NCBI GenBank assembly: GCA_947683425.1
Contig: CANTUQ010000119.1
Location: 5,729,001-5,793,000, forward strand
Origin: Excoecaria cochinchinensis
Lineage: Eukaryota; Streptophyta; Magnoliopsida; Malpighiales; Euphorbiaceae
DNA: 64,000 bases
Direction: 5' to 3'
Part shown: one piece after another, positions 1-9,972 of the stretch
Position numbering within the stretch: the first letter of the stretch is position 1
Layout of the letters: each line of letters begins with the position of its first letter
Program-made: the position numbers and the translations under genes
The notes under the pieces: model-generated
The model's database searches: none
Seen by the model: the letters and a program-made list of their open reading frames with translations, nothing else
What the model was told of the DNA's origin: nothing

Positions 1-338
1 CCCTCTCCACCGTCCTCTCGTCGCCGGCCTCCGGCTCCTTAGTTTCCTTAGCCTCAGTCGCCAACAAGCTGCCAGTAATCATGTGATTCCAGTAAATTGA
101 GCAAGGATTCCAGTAATCATGTGATTTTGAGCAAGGATTCCAGTAATCATATAATTATCAGTAAATTGATCCGATCGAATAGGGGAGAGTTGTAAATTGA
201 GCAAGGATTCCAGTAATCATGTGATTCGCCTGTGAGCTCCTCTATTTTTTTTATTTTTTTTATTTTTTTATTTTTACTAATTTGGTGAATTTGTTATGAA
301 TTTTCATGAACTCCTGGTTTTCCTTCTTAATATTTCAG
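1..338. other. Left-edge flank with short direct repeats
   Basis: The first 65 bases are C-rich and could be a captured exon piece, but I do not recognise them. From about 72 the words CCAGTAATCATGTGATT and GAGCAAGGATTCCAGTAATC recur (near 72, 99, 129 and 199), a short irregular direct-repeat cluster. A T-rich stretch follows at 240-280, then the intron leading into the LRR exon at 339. Nothing else is supported here. Confidence 0.5.
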
Positions 339-1160
339 GGACTTGGGAAATTCTAACATTTCTGGGAGTTTAGGACCGGAACTTGGTGAACTAAAACATC
401 TACAGTACTTGTATGCTTCTCTTTTCTTTGACTTTAATCCCTAAAACTGGAATGTTCATGTGATTCTGCTAATTCCTATAAATAAATTCAAGAAAATTTG
501 TTCTACTTCTGTTAAAATTTGTGAAAAAGAACTGTACAATTATCTTCTGTCAAATTAGACCCACTAGAGCTCATGGCCTTGTTCACTGAGCATACTTGAC
601 ATGATTATACTAAGAAATATGCTATGAAATATTTGATTGCAGGGAGCTTTATAGGAACGAGATAAGTGGGAAAATTCCTAAAGAATTGGGTATTTTAAAA
701 AATCTTGTTATCATGGATTTGTATGACAATAAATTTGAAGGAGAAATACCCAAGTCATTAGCCAAGTTAAAGTCTCTCAGATTCCTGTAAGTTTATTTGC
801 TTTGATTATTCAAAGATATATGAACATTCCCAATTTCTGAATTCAATTTCCATGAACTTGTGATCTCAAATGTTGTTGCATTCATTTGTAGACGGCTTAA
901 CAACAACAAGCTTACTGGATCAATTCCTAGGGAGCTTACTACCCTCAATGATCTTAAAGTGTTGTAAGTAAAGAAAAAAAAAGGAATATCTTAAAAGTGT
1001 TGTAGTAAAGAAAAAAAAGGAATATCTTACAATTTGAGTAAATTCTGCTTATTCCATGTAGTTATGCTTTGTATTTTATGGTATGCAGTGATGTATCTAA
1101 TAATGATCTCTGTGGAACAATTCCAGTTGATGGTCCTTTTACTACTTTTCCGATGGAAAG
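339..1160 (+). pseudogene. Captured fragment of a plant leucine-rich repeat protein gene
   Basis: Four exons can be read with intact GT-AG borders: 339-410, 643-786, 892-963 and 1089-1160, of 72, 144, 72 and 72 bp. Exons that are multiples of 72 bp encode whole LRR units and are typical of plant LRR genes. The translation gives LxxLxLxxNxxxGxIPxxL repeats, including NEISGKIPKELG and NKLTGSIPREL, and ends in a C-terminal cap with NDLCGTIPVDGPF. This matches the small secreted LRR/SERK-like ectodomain family. The fragment lacks a start, a signal peptide and the C-terminus. The reading frame stays open across all four exons, so capture looks fairly recent. The next sequence downstream belongs to a different gene. 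Confidence 0.85.
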
Positions 1161-1719
1161 GTATTCATCCTATTAATTAGATATTCTCTTGAATGAAGTT
1201 CTACATTTCTTTTTGTTCTTGTTCTTCAAAGTTGCTCGCTTTCGTTGTAATCTTTTGAGTTCTGTATTGAACTATCAAGTATAGTTTAGCTCAACTTGCA
1301 AGATGTTGGTGAGTGAAGGACCTTTTTGTTATTTTGGAGTTTGAAAGCACTTTGCTTTGAATTACTTATTTTTTTCCTGCCATTATTAGCTCTTGTTGCA
1401 ACCTTATGAACTATTATATGTCACTATTTCATTGTATGCATTACTCTATAAAGTATTAGGTTTCATACTATTTAAGTTTCTGTAGTCAGTAAATGTGTGC
1501 TTTGTGGAAAGGAGTTCAAGTTATAATGCTTACAACTATCATTTTTGAAAATTTATGTTTTTTATTTTGTAGAGGCTACTTATCTATTTATTATTGCCTT
1601 TGAGGCCTATACTACATCAAAGCTGTTAAATACAGAGCATATTTTCCATTGATATTTATTATTCTGTATGAGTTATATATTTACTCAATTATCTAATTAC
1701 TTTCCTATTCCCCTAATAG
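1161..1719. other. Non-coding spacer between the LRR and kinesin fragments
   Basis: AT-rich sequence begins with the donor GTATTC after the last LRR exon and ends with the acceptor AATAG before the kinesin exon. It should therefore contain the join between two captured host segments, but no terminal repeats or other boundary marks are visible. Confidence 0.5.
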
Positions 1720-1952
1720 ATCGAGTATTTGGCCCTACAACTACAACACGCCTTGTCTATGATGTTACTGCCCAGCATGTTGTGAGTGGTGCTATGGAGG
1801 GCATCAATGGTGAATGACCCTGTGCTTAGCAAACCTGGAAATCTTACAATCATTGTATTGTTTTCTGTACTCTAAATATCTATATACATGTAATTTCAGG
1901 AACCATTTTTGCATATGGTGTAACAAGCAGTGGGAAGACTCACACAATGCAT
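1720..1952 (+). pseudogene. Captured fragment of a kinesin motor domain gene (kinesin-7-like)
   Basis: Two exons (1720-1809 and 1900-1952) are joined by a GT-AG intron. The first encodes DRVFGPTTTTRLVYDVTAQH, the segment just before the nucleotide-binding loop. The second encodes GTIFAYGVTSSGKTHTMH, which contains the kinesin P-loop (GxTSSGKT) that binds ATP on microtubule motors. Wording at this position resembles plant kinesin-7 (MKRP/CENP-E-like) motors. Only about 48 codons are present, with no microtubule-binding region or stalk, so the piece cannot make a motor. A donor GTGAGT follows at 1953. Confidence 0.85.
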
Positions 1953-2073
1953 GTGAGTTCAGTGGCTTTCTGCTCCTTTCTTTAGAATTACTTTCTTTCT
2001 GCATGCAGAATTCAACATCTGTTCCATATATTTTACTTTATAGTATCCATACCTGATAATTGTTATACTGCAG

Positions 2074-2553
2074 GGTTTAGTGTTGGACTGTATGCCCAAG
2101 AGTTAATTAAAAATTGTGAGAAAATCGTGGCTGATAGCAAAAGCATTCCACTAACTGAACCAGTGGAAGTTCTCAGTAAAGCTGCCATGGAAACTGAATC
2201 TCCAGGGTCATCTACAGCTTTGATTGCTTATTTTGATGGACAGGTAGAGTTCTTAGGAACTTTAGATGCCTTTTCTCGGCTGTAAACTTCTCAAACTGGG
2301 TGGCATCATTTCCTTTCAAAACATGGCAGCAATTTGGTCTTCAGTTTTATTTCTAATGCAAGTATGAAAGTGATTGGTATTCTTGATCAAAGCATTACAA
2401 TGTTATCATCTTTGCATTGACAATATGAACCTGCAGACTCTCCATGTGGCTAATGTTGGAGACTCAGCATTTGTTATTATAAGAAATGAAACCATCTTTA
2501 AGAAGTCTTCTCCAATGTTACATGAATTCAACTTTCCGGTGCAGATAGAATGA
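2074..2553 (+). pseudogene. Captured fragment of a PP2C-type protein phosphatase gene
   Basis: Exon 2074-2243 follows an acceptor TGCAG and encodes a segment with GFSVGLYAQELIKNC and SPGSSTALIAYFDGQ. A GT-AG intron leads to 2437-2553, which encodes TLHVANVGDSAFVIIRNE and HEFNFPVQIE before a TGA. The VGDS motif, with its metal-binding aspartate, and the SSTALIA strand are hallmarks of PPM/PP2C serine-threonine phosphatases. Wording is closest to the plant organellar PP2C group (PP2C55/80-like). N- and C-terminal thirds are missing. The TGA at 2551 is probably the read-through of a lost donor. All three fragments in this cluster share strand and intron-containing form. Confidence 0.85.
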
Positions 2554-2864
2554 GTGAATATGATAACTTGAATGTTGGAATTGGATTTCTTTCTAGAATA
2601 GGATAACTTGATGATTTTAAGACTAGTAAAGTATCACTAGATCAAGCTTCTTTTGGTTCATATCTCTAATATTTCACAACCACCACCGTCAATAATCTAA
2701 TAAAATGAAAAAGAAAATTTAATTAATTACTTGGGCTGGGTAATTAAAAGTAAATGAAGATGCTTATGCTTTTGTGGCACTAACATAAGTTCTCTTTCCC
2801 CTAATTAGTGATGACATATGAATGAATAATGTCTTTCAAATAATGAGACATTTTGCATTTTCTA
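2554..2864. other. Unassigned AT-rich spacer
   Basis: No coding signal, repeat or RNA gene is visible. It separates the PP2C fragment from the 144-bp tandem repeats. It may hold an element boundary, but I could not find a convincing Helitron CTRR end or MULE-type inverted repeat. Confidence 0.4.
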
Positions 2865-3400
2865 GGTTAAAAAATTGGTTAAATGGGTCGATCCATATCT
2901 CGGCTCGTTTGAGCCTCAAGCAGCCCATTTGGACCACACAATTCATTTGGGCCAAATTATTTTACATTAGTCACTTTAATATCATTTTATTATATCGGAA
3001 ATTATTTTTCATTAAAAATAGATTAAATTGGTCAAATCACATTTCGGCCCGTTTGGGCCTCAAGCAGCCCATTTGGGCCATCCAATCCATTTGGGCCAAA
3101 TTATTTTACATTAGTCACTTTAATATTATTTTATTATATCGGAAATTATTTTTCATTAAAAATGGATTAAAAATATCAAATCACATTTCGGCCCGTTTTG
3201 GCCTCAAGCAGTCCATTTGGGCCACTCAATCCATTTGGGCCAAATTATTTTAAATTAGTCACTTTAATATCCCTTTATTATATAGAAAATTATTTTTTAT
3301 TAAAAATAGATTAAAAAGATCAAATCACATCTCGGCCTGTTTGGGTCTTAAGCGGCCCGTTTGGGCCACTCAATCCGTTTAGACCAAAATCAGTCCGTTT
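2865..3400. repeat. Four tandem 144-bp repeats with GGCCCGTTTGGGCC words
   Basis: The landmark CGGCYCGTTTGRGCCTCAAGC occurs at 2901, 3045, 3189 and 3333, an exact 144-bp period. Each unit contains the near-palindrome CATTTGGGCCAAAT and a common AT-rich part. The fourth unit is the most diverged. An open frame of 143 codons spans units 1-3 only because the period is divisible by three; it is not a gene. The array lies next to the hAT-like terminus and may be its subterminal repeat region. Confidence 0.85.
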
Positions 3401-3440
3401 AGACCACCCGACTCATTTGCGTATTATTATAAATTTTTTG

Positions 3441-3611
3441 TATATTCAAAGAGTTTTTAGCCCATGGGCTGACCCAACCCGCCCAACCCATTTGGATATT
3501 TGACCCATTTGTGACCCATGCTTTTTGGCCCATTTGTGACCCGCCCATTTATGACCCGCCCATTAGTGACCCAACCCAAACCCGCCCAACCCGCCCAACT
3601 TGCCACCTCTA
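3441..3611 (-). mobile_element. hAT-like transposon terminus (right end)
   Basis: Read on the minus strand from 3611 the sequence begins TAGAGGTGGCAAGTTGGGC and continues with repeated GGGCGGGTTGGG and GGGTCAC words. Many plant hAT elements begin with TAGxGGTGGCAA and carry such G-rich subterminal repeats. Immediately right of it (3612) the OG1 LTR begins in mid-sequence, aligning with 52555 in the complete copy, as expected for an insertion into that LTR. The matching left end and the 8-bp target duplication (predicted ATTTTGAG, 3612-3619) would lie before position 1. The captured gene fragments may belong to this element. Confidence 0.6.
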
Positions 3612-3873
3612 ATTTTGAGTTTTCTAATCTTATTTTTATAAATCAAAATAAGAAAATTGATCATTTGCATTCATTCATCAAATCAAATTCTGAGAGTAAA
3701 AAGTCTGGGTTTAATTTTACTTTTTATTATTATAATTTTTGTTTATAATTAATTAGCAACCATGTAAATTTTTAAATTTATTATTGCTTTTTTGTATGAT
3801 TTTGTTCATAAATTTAACATGTTTTGATATGCTTTATTTATTTTATTTCTTTTTACTTACTTGATTGTTCATC

Positions 3874-3953
<80 letters not shown>

Positions 3954-3979
3954 TTTTGTTATTCTTATTGTTATTGTTA

Positions 3980-4037
<58 letters not shown>

Positions 4038-5155
4038 CATCATCATTTATTTTTTTATGTATGTTGAATTGTTAATATGTTAAGTTAGTTATTTTATTAT
4101 GTCATTTAATTAGTTTGTCACTCATAATGCATTTTATTTTATTTGTTTTAATTCATTTTCATATGTTATATGTTTAATTCATTTTTTTTATTACTAACAT
4201 TATTTTTATTTTTTATATTTCAACACTTTTTTTGTGTGAGCATTTTTCAATACCAAATGTGAGCCCATGGAGATTTGAAGAAACCATTTTGGGTGGATTT
4301 GTCACTTTTAGCATTTTTATTATTTTTTTCATTATTTTGCTTTATTTATTTTTATTATGTAATATGTAATAGATTTAGTTTATTTTATGCATGTTAGCTA
4401 AAAGTCACATAAAAATATTTTATTAACAAATTGAGATTTTTTCTAATAAAATGGGACCAATCTCCTAATTTCAACCAGTAAAAACTCACTTTAAAAAGAA
4501 GAATTAATTTTCTCAAAATAAGATCACTCATCTCGATTTTCCTAAATATACCAAAAATAACTTTTTAATTTTCTAAGTGAATATGAAGAAACCAATGTTC
4601 CTACCCTAAATAAATATTCCAATTTATGAATGTTTGTTTATTTATTTGATTTTTTATTTTAATTAGGGGATTGCATTTTTTTTATCCCAGATTTTAATAA
4701 CTTTTTATTTTGGAGGATTGTATTTTGTCCCAATTTTATCTTTATTTTTTTTTTGTGGTTTGCTTTTATTTTACTGCTTTCTATACCACTTTCTTTTGGT
4801 GCTTAATTTGTGCTTTATTTTTAATACATGATCGTGTGAGAAAAAAGATAAAAATTTAATAATAAAAAAACTCATTTATAATTAACCAAGGCACTAATAA
4901 GAGTGAAGTTCTGAATCTTTCTCTGGTTTAGACCCCAAGATTAGACAAACTTTCCCAATTTCTTGTAAATTGGGTGGTGACTCCAAAATACCTCAAAGGT
5001 GCCTAAAGATTTTCATGGGATTAGATGAACTTCCCCAATGTTTTATTGGATAGGATTCAAAAATATCTCATGATTGCCCAAGAATAAAAGACGCGAACCC
5101 TCTCGAACCCTAAAAGCGAATTTTCGGGAAACGATCGGGTTCGACGCGCGTCACA
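3612..5155 (+). mobile_element. OG1 5' LTR, right part (Tat/Ogre-like Ty3/Gypsy)
   Basis: The segment aligns from its first base with the complete LTR at 51846-54088, starting at about 52555 there, and keeps the same order: TTA microsatellite, T-rich block, GGTGGTGACTCCAAAATACC and the terminal GCGCGTCACA. The first ~710 bp of the LTR are missing because the hAT-like element interrupts it. A tRNA-Arg-type primer-binding site follows one base after the end, so this is a 5' LTR. It is visibly diverged from the OG1 3' LTR, so this is the oldest layer. Confidence 0.8.
3874..4045. repeat. TTA/ATT microsatellite in OG1 LTR
   Basis: A long (ATT)n run is interrupted near 3952-3984 by TTG/TTC variants. 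The same interrupted microsatellite sits at the matching LTR position at 44623-44810 and 52820-52983, with different repeat numbers. Apparent poly-Leu, poly-Ile and poly-Tyr frames come from this run and are not proteins. Confidence 0.95.
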
Positions 5156-5176
5156 GTGGCGACTCCACTAGGGACT
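5156..5176 (+). other. OG1 primer-binding site (tRNA-Arg type)
   Basis: One base after the LTR terminus, 5157-5166 reads TGGCGACTCC. This is the complement of the 3' end of plant tRNA-Arg (GGAGTCG plus CCA), followed by a partial match. A tRNA-Arg primer is typical of Ogre/Tat-type plant Gypsy elements. Minus-strand DNA synthesis would start here. Confidence 0.8.
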
Positions 5177-6094
5177 TTGAAACTCTGCTCCGAAACTATC
5201 TTGGTTAATAATATAATTGGATTTTTTATAAATTAAAATCTTATCTCTTTTCAAAAAATTGCATTACATACTTGCTAGATCCTTAAAATTATGCTAGTTT
5301 GCACCTTTTCTTAACCCCGTTGCGTTCTCGAAGCATAACCCTACATTCACTCAATGTAGGGAAGTGTTAAAAATAATCACCAGCCCAAGTCTTATACCTT
5401 ATGGTATATCAAATGGAGACCAAATAGGTTGATATGATCGTGATGAGCTGAACCTATTGGCAGGGACCATGCTTGGGTAACCCTAAAGTATCATCACCTT
5501 TGACCAAAGCTCATATAATGGCAATAGGTACTTTCACTAGGTGAAATGTATCGTAATACCGTGCTAGCTATGTGGGCCATCATATATTGAACAAAGTCAA
5601 CTAAATTGGATGGACTTTCATCAAAGGCTTTCATGCCCTGGTGGGCCCATGTTGATTTAATTGAAGTGTTTAAATACATAATGGCAAAAAACCCATATGT
5701 ATGTACATTAAGTAAGAGATATTATGCTGTCGATTTTCTACCGTGCACCATACGCATCCAATGGGTTCCCTGTCAACCCTTGGATAAAACCCACTTAGGA
5801 AAGAGACCGCACTACCTCGTGTGTGGGAGAGACAAGGTTGGAAGGATCTATATGCTCACATGTATTTATCTATACTACATCAGCAAGGCCATGCATTGCA
5901 TTTCAATCATGTATAATCTTAACAGGGTGTATTATGCAGCCATCATAGATTCATCCAGGTGGTTTAGAGGTCCCGATGGTCGGCTAAGAAGGATTTCACT
6001 CTTTGGACTACAGGAACTATTATCAGATCGGAGTTCAAATTCTCTTTCAGAAGGTAGCGAGATATTTTCTTCAGAATCATCAGCAGAGACAAGT
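5177..6094 (+). other. OG1 untranslated leader
   Basis: Sequence between the PBS and gag. It has no convincing coding content apart from open frame upstream of the gag start (from 5606). Much of it is mirrored, in reverse orientation, in the OG2 leader (30201-31099): the GGACCATGCTTGGGTAACC-like block, the AATGGGTTCCCTGTCAACC-like block and the tract before gag. This shows that OG1 and OG2 are related. Confidence 0.65.
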
Positions 6095-7510
6095 ATGGCT
6101 AACCCGTCAGGTGAGTCTACTGTAACCCGTGCATTGATTGCCAAAGAGGTGGGTAGGAGAATGGAAGAATTTGAGGCCAGAATGATGGCAATGATAGGAA
6201 ATCTTACTACCACTTTAGCACCACCTGCTGGGCAACAACTCGCTACTCCGGCTGGGGCGCAAGATGAATAAGGCCCTAATAGAGAGGAACCCCCTGCCGT
6301 AGTAGACCCACCTACAGTTAAGCCTAGAGCACCAGCACCTATAGAGCATAAAGAAGCTCCTAGACCTGAGAGTGACTTGGGGGAGGGAAAACGAGAGGAG
6401 TTGGTGGTAATAAAGGGAAATTGCCCAAGCTAAAGGAGGCAATGTGGAAAAAAATGAAGGAGAGGTTAGAAGCTATGACTCGCTTATTAACAGTGAGAAG
6501 AGGCATGAACCTTAAAGATCGGGAGTTAGATGGTGAAGATCCAGTTCCCCATAATTTTAAAATGCTCGATATGCCCAAGTTTGACAGCACATCAGACCCC
6601 ACTGTGCATATTAAGCAGTACTCACTTGTAATGAAGGGAACAACGTTGAAAAGAAGGCAAAAGATAGAATATTTCTGCTTGAGCTGGACAGGTTCCACGG
6701 TGGACTGGTATCATGGACTCGATAAAAGGAATAAAGAAGATTGGGAACTATTGACAGAGGAGTTCCTCAGACAATAGGACTGCAACACGAGGATGGAGGT
6801 AACTTTGAAAGATCTGGAGCTGCTACAGTAGAAATCAGGGGAGTCATTCCATGAATTCCTAACCCAATGGAGGAATCGGGTAATAGAGATGAAGAGGAAG
6901 CCGGACACTCCGAACCAGATTAGGCTAATTATTAGGAATGCCAGCCCATATCTGAAAGATGGGTTAAAGATGAAGGGGAAAAAGGACTAGGAGTTCCTGA
7001 AAGATATAGCCATAGAAGCTGAAGGAGAATACATGGCAAGGAAGACCAGCAGTGACAATTACACCTGGAGAAATTACGGCAATCGGGGGGCAAGAAAGTC
7101 AGCAAGGCCCGACAATGGGAATTGAGCTGGAAACACGGTTGATATAGCGGCTACTGAGGTAGACCAAAGGCATTTCTCCAACCTAGGCAGGTCATTGTCT
7201 TGGGTACTGAAAAGGTTGATAAAAGAAGGTAAGCTACAGCCAATGCCTGCTAAGCCCGCCAAAAGTCAAGGGCATCTCAATCATCGAGCGAATCTGTACT
7301 ATATCTACCATCAGCATACAGGGCATGACACTGACGAATGTCGAACTCTGAGGATCCATATCCAGGACCTCATTGATAGCAAATAGATTACCAATCCAGA
7401 GCGTCGTAAGAAGTAGGAGAGGAGACCTAAGCCATCTGAGGCCAACCTGCAACCCCATCTCAACCATCGAGAGCAACCTCAGAAATCGAGCACCAAAGTC
7501 AACCAAGAAT
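6095..7510 (+). pseudogene. gag: OG1 gag (Ty3/Gypsy, Tat/Ogre-like), decayed
   Basis: Gag forms the virus-like particle that packages element RNA. I place the start at ATG 6095 because OG2 has a Met at the aligned position. The order is: a proline-rich N-terminal part; a capsid core with FKMLDMPKFDSTSDPTVHIK and GSTVDWYHGLD (the retrotransposon gag signature); the block EAEGEYMARKTSS; and a C-terminal half-knuckle, YIYHQHTGHDTDECRTL, in which the first cysteine of the CCHC motif is already lost. Several in-frame stops (6269, 6775 and later) and a frameshift near 6410 disable it. Some stops replace tryptophan or glutamine codons, consistent with C-to-T decay of methylated DNA. No protease or polymerase follows. 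Confidence 0.85.
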
Positions 7511-9339
7511 GAGGTACGATGATGAAAAAAAGTTCGAAGGAATCAATAGGTCCCATGGCAAAGGCATAAAAAAAAAAAGAGCCTCGCGGGTAGAAAATCG
7601 AAAAAAGGCGACCTTGCTAAAATTGGGTGCCCTGTCAAGGTGAAAACTGAAAAAAGGCACTTTGGGCAAATATTAGGGGCAGAGAGGAAATGTTTAATCA
7701 TGACAACTCGAGAGCGCTGATTGATAATAGGAGTTTGATGCTTTCAGGATCCAACTCGAGATTAGGTAAGGTCTTGTATTTTTAAGATTAATGCCAAATG
7801 ATTATCATGTGTGATAAAATCGGACTGGAACACATGCATTTACACAATAATATTTTAATGTAAGCAGAGCACCTTATCTCGCATACTCAAAATGGTTTAA
7901 GTTCCAACATAAAAAGTAGCGCCTTGTTTCTTCTTCACATATGCACAATTTACTATGTATGGCCTCCATTGCGATCATCATCCTGACACTTTAGCAGAGT
8001 TGCCCCGTCATCGGCTTCGAGATATTTTAGTCTCTACAAAAAAAAGGCCTTTAGAGATGAAAACCGTAACTAGCACTCTAAGCAAAAGTTAGGCCAAATG
8101 TCAAGGTGAAAACTGAAAAAAGGCACTTTGGGCAAATATTAGGGGCAGAGAGGAAATGTTTAATCATGACAACTCGAGAGCGCTGATTGATAATAGGAGT
8201 TTGATGCTTTCAGGATCCATCTCGAGATTAGGTAAGGTCTTGTATTTTTAAGATTAATGCCAAATGATTATCATGTGTGATAAAATCGGACTGGAACACA
8301 TGCATTTACACAATAATAGTTTAATGTAAGCAGAGCACCTTATCTCGCATACTCAAAATGGTTTAAGTTCCAACATAAAAAGTAGCGCCTTGTTTCTTCT
8401 TCACATATGCACAATTTACTATGTATGGACTCCATTGCGATCATCATCCTGACACTTTAGCAGAGTTGCCCCGTCATCGGCTTCGAGATATTTTAGTCTC
8501 TACAAAAAAAAGGCCTTTAGAGATGAAAACCGTAACTAGCACTCTAAGCAAAAGTTAGGCCAAAGGGCAGGGTGAAAACATGGAAACAGGCAGTCTGTCC
8601 TACAAAAAATAAAATGAATAAAAGCTACTGGATTGGGTTGGATCCATTCTAGGAAAAAATAAGGCACAGGGTTATGTGAAAATCCCCAAAGGGATGCATT
8701 TCCCGCAAAGAAAAGCTAGTGTGAAAATCCACAAGGGACGTACTACCTTCAAAATAATAACTTTTGATGCTTAGAGCGATAAAGCGACATTACTTTGGAT
8801 ATTTTCCCTTTAAGCAGATAATGCAATGCCTGGAGCGATAAGGCAACATTACTTCGAATGATTCCCTTCAGGCAGATAATGCATAATTCAGGGCATAAGT
8901 CAAAATCCTAGGGGCAAAATGCTATACAATGCATAGCGAAAGGCATATGATCATTGATCGGGGGGCAAAAGAGGCACACCGGATGGGTCTCTCTAAAAAG
9001 TTATAGGTCAGAGTCTCTAAGTCAAGATGATACTATTCTAGATCCTTGGAGGCATAATGCGAGTAGCCAAGCCATATCCTCAATGGACCCTTAACCACCT
9101 AGGACATGGTATATCCATTTTTGCATGCATTTCATACAATTATTTAGCAAACATCTGCATATGACCTTTTAGACATGCATGCACAATCTATTGTATATAT
9201 TCCTATGCACATAGCTTTGCAGGAAAAGTCCAAATGAAGGCCACATGTGTAAAAGCTGGTCAAGGACAGCTTCAGCTCAATATTAGCACTCACCTGTGCT
9301 GGATGACTAGGTCAAGATGAAGTCTACACAAGTTCAAAT
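7511..9339 (+). other. OG1 non-coding interior with a 466-bp tandem duplication
   Basis: No reading frame is supported. The block beginning GTCAAGGTGAAAACTG at 7634 is repeated at 8100 (period 466, running to about 8565) with only scattered substitutions. Further right, 8650-8760 contains AAGGCACAGGGTTATGTGAAAATCC, which reappears in reverse orientation in OG2 near 24760-24880. This ties the two elements together. The span sits where pol would lie in an autonomous relative. Confidence 0.75.
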
Positions 9340-9972
9340 CTTTCAAAGTCCTATAAAGAGGAAAATATCCAAGTCCTCTTGAGAGGCAAATATCCAAGTC
9401 CTCTTAAGAGGCAAATTTCCAAGTCCTCTTAAGAGGCAAATCATCCAAAGTCCTCTTAAGAGGCATACAGATCTTTTCAATGAGAAGGCACCGCCAAATG
9501 GCTCTTTATCAACTCAGTTTAGAAGGACAACTTTGCGTTTTATAAGTCCGGAGCGAATTTGGCGCATCACCATTTGAGGATGGCCCCCGCACTTCGTAAG
9601 TCTGGAGCAGACTCGGTACAATTTAGAAGAACAATCTCGCATTTCGTAAGTCCGGAGCAGACTTGGTACGTCACCATTTGAGGATGGCCCCTGCACTTTG
9701 TAAGTCTGGAGCAGACTCGGTGCAGTTCAGAAGAATAACCCCGCATTTTGTAAGTCCGGAGCGGACTCGGCGCATTGCCATTTGAGGATGGCACTCACAT
9801 TTTGTAGTCTATTTAATGGCTCGATAAAATTCTAGAATGTTTGCATTTTGCAATCTATTTAATGTCTTGGTGGAATCCAAGAGGATGATAATCACTTTGG
9901 AGTCTATTTAACGGCTCGGTGCAATCCAAGAGGATGACAATCACTTTATAGTCTATTTAATGGCTCGGTAAA
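9340..9972 (+). repeat. Tandem-repeat arrays near the OG1 3' interior
   Basis: Three successive arrays are present. First, roughly 28-bp units containing the palindrome CCTCTTAAGAGG (about 9350-9470). Second, irregular units with CGTAAGTCCGGAGCAGACTCGG and TTTGAGGATGGC (about 9500-9790). Third, the composite unit GTCTATTTAACGGCTCGGTG plus CAATCCAAGAGGATGACAATC or AAATTCTAGAATGTCTGC, which resumes after the CH1 insertion (20682) and after the OG2 insertion (33928). Long 3' tandem arrays are known in Ogre/Tat elements. Confidence 0.8.

Noticed and set aside
2554..2864. Possible Helitron 3' end after the PP2C fragment
   Set aside because: No CTRR with a preceding short hairpin could be identified, so a Helitron assignment is not supported from this window alone.
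2822..3253. 143-codon open frame with repeated WFIKN-like blocks
   Set aside because: Produced by the 144-bp tandem repeat, whose period is divisible by three; the unit is an AT-rich non-coding subterminal repeat.
3824..4083. Poly-Leu, poly-Ile, poly-Tyr and poly-Asn frames; same at 44575-44844 and 52774-53022
   Set aside because: Pure translations of the TTA/ATT microsatellite in the OG1 LTR.
9340..9972. Possible centromeric satellite
   Set aside because: The units are confined to one place in OG1 and its duplicate and are interrupted only by identified insertions; they are element-internal arrays.
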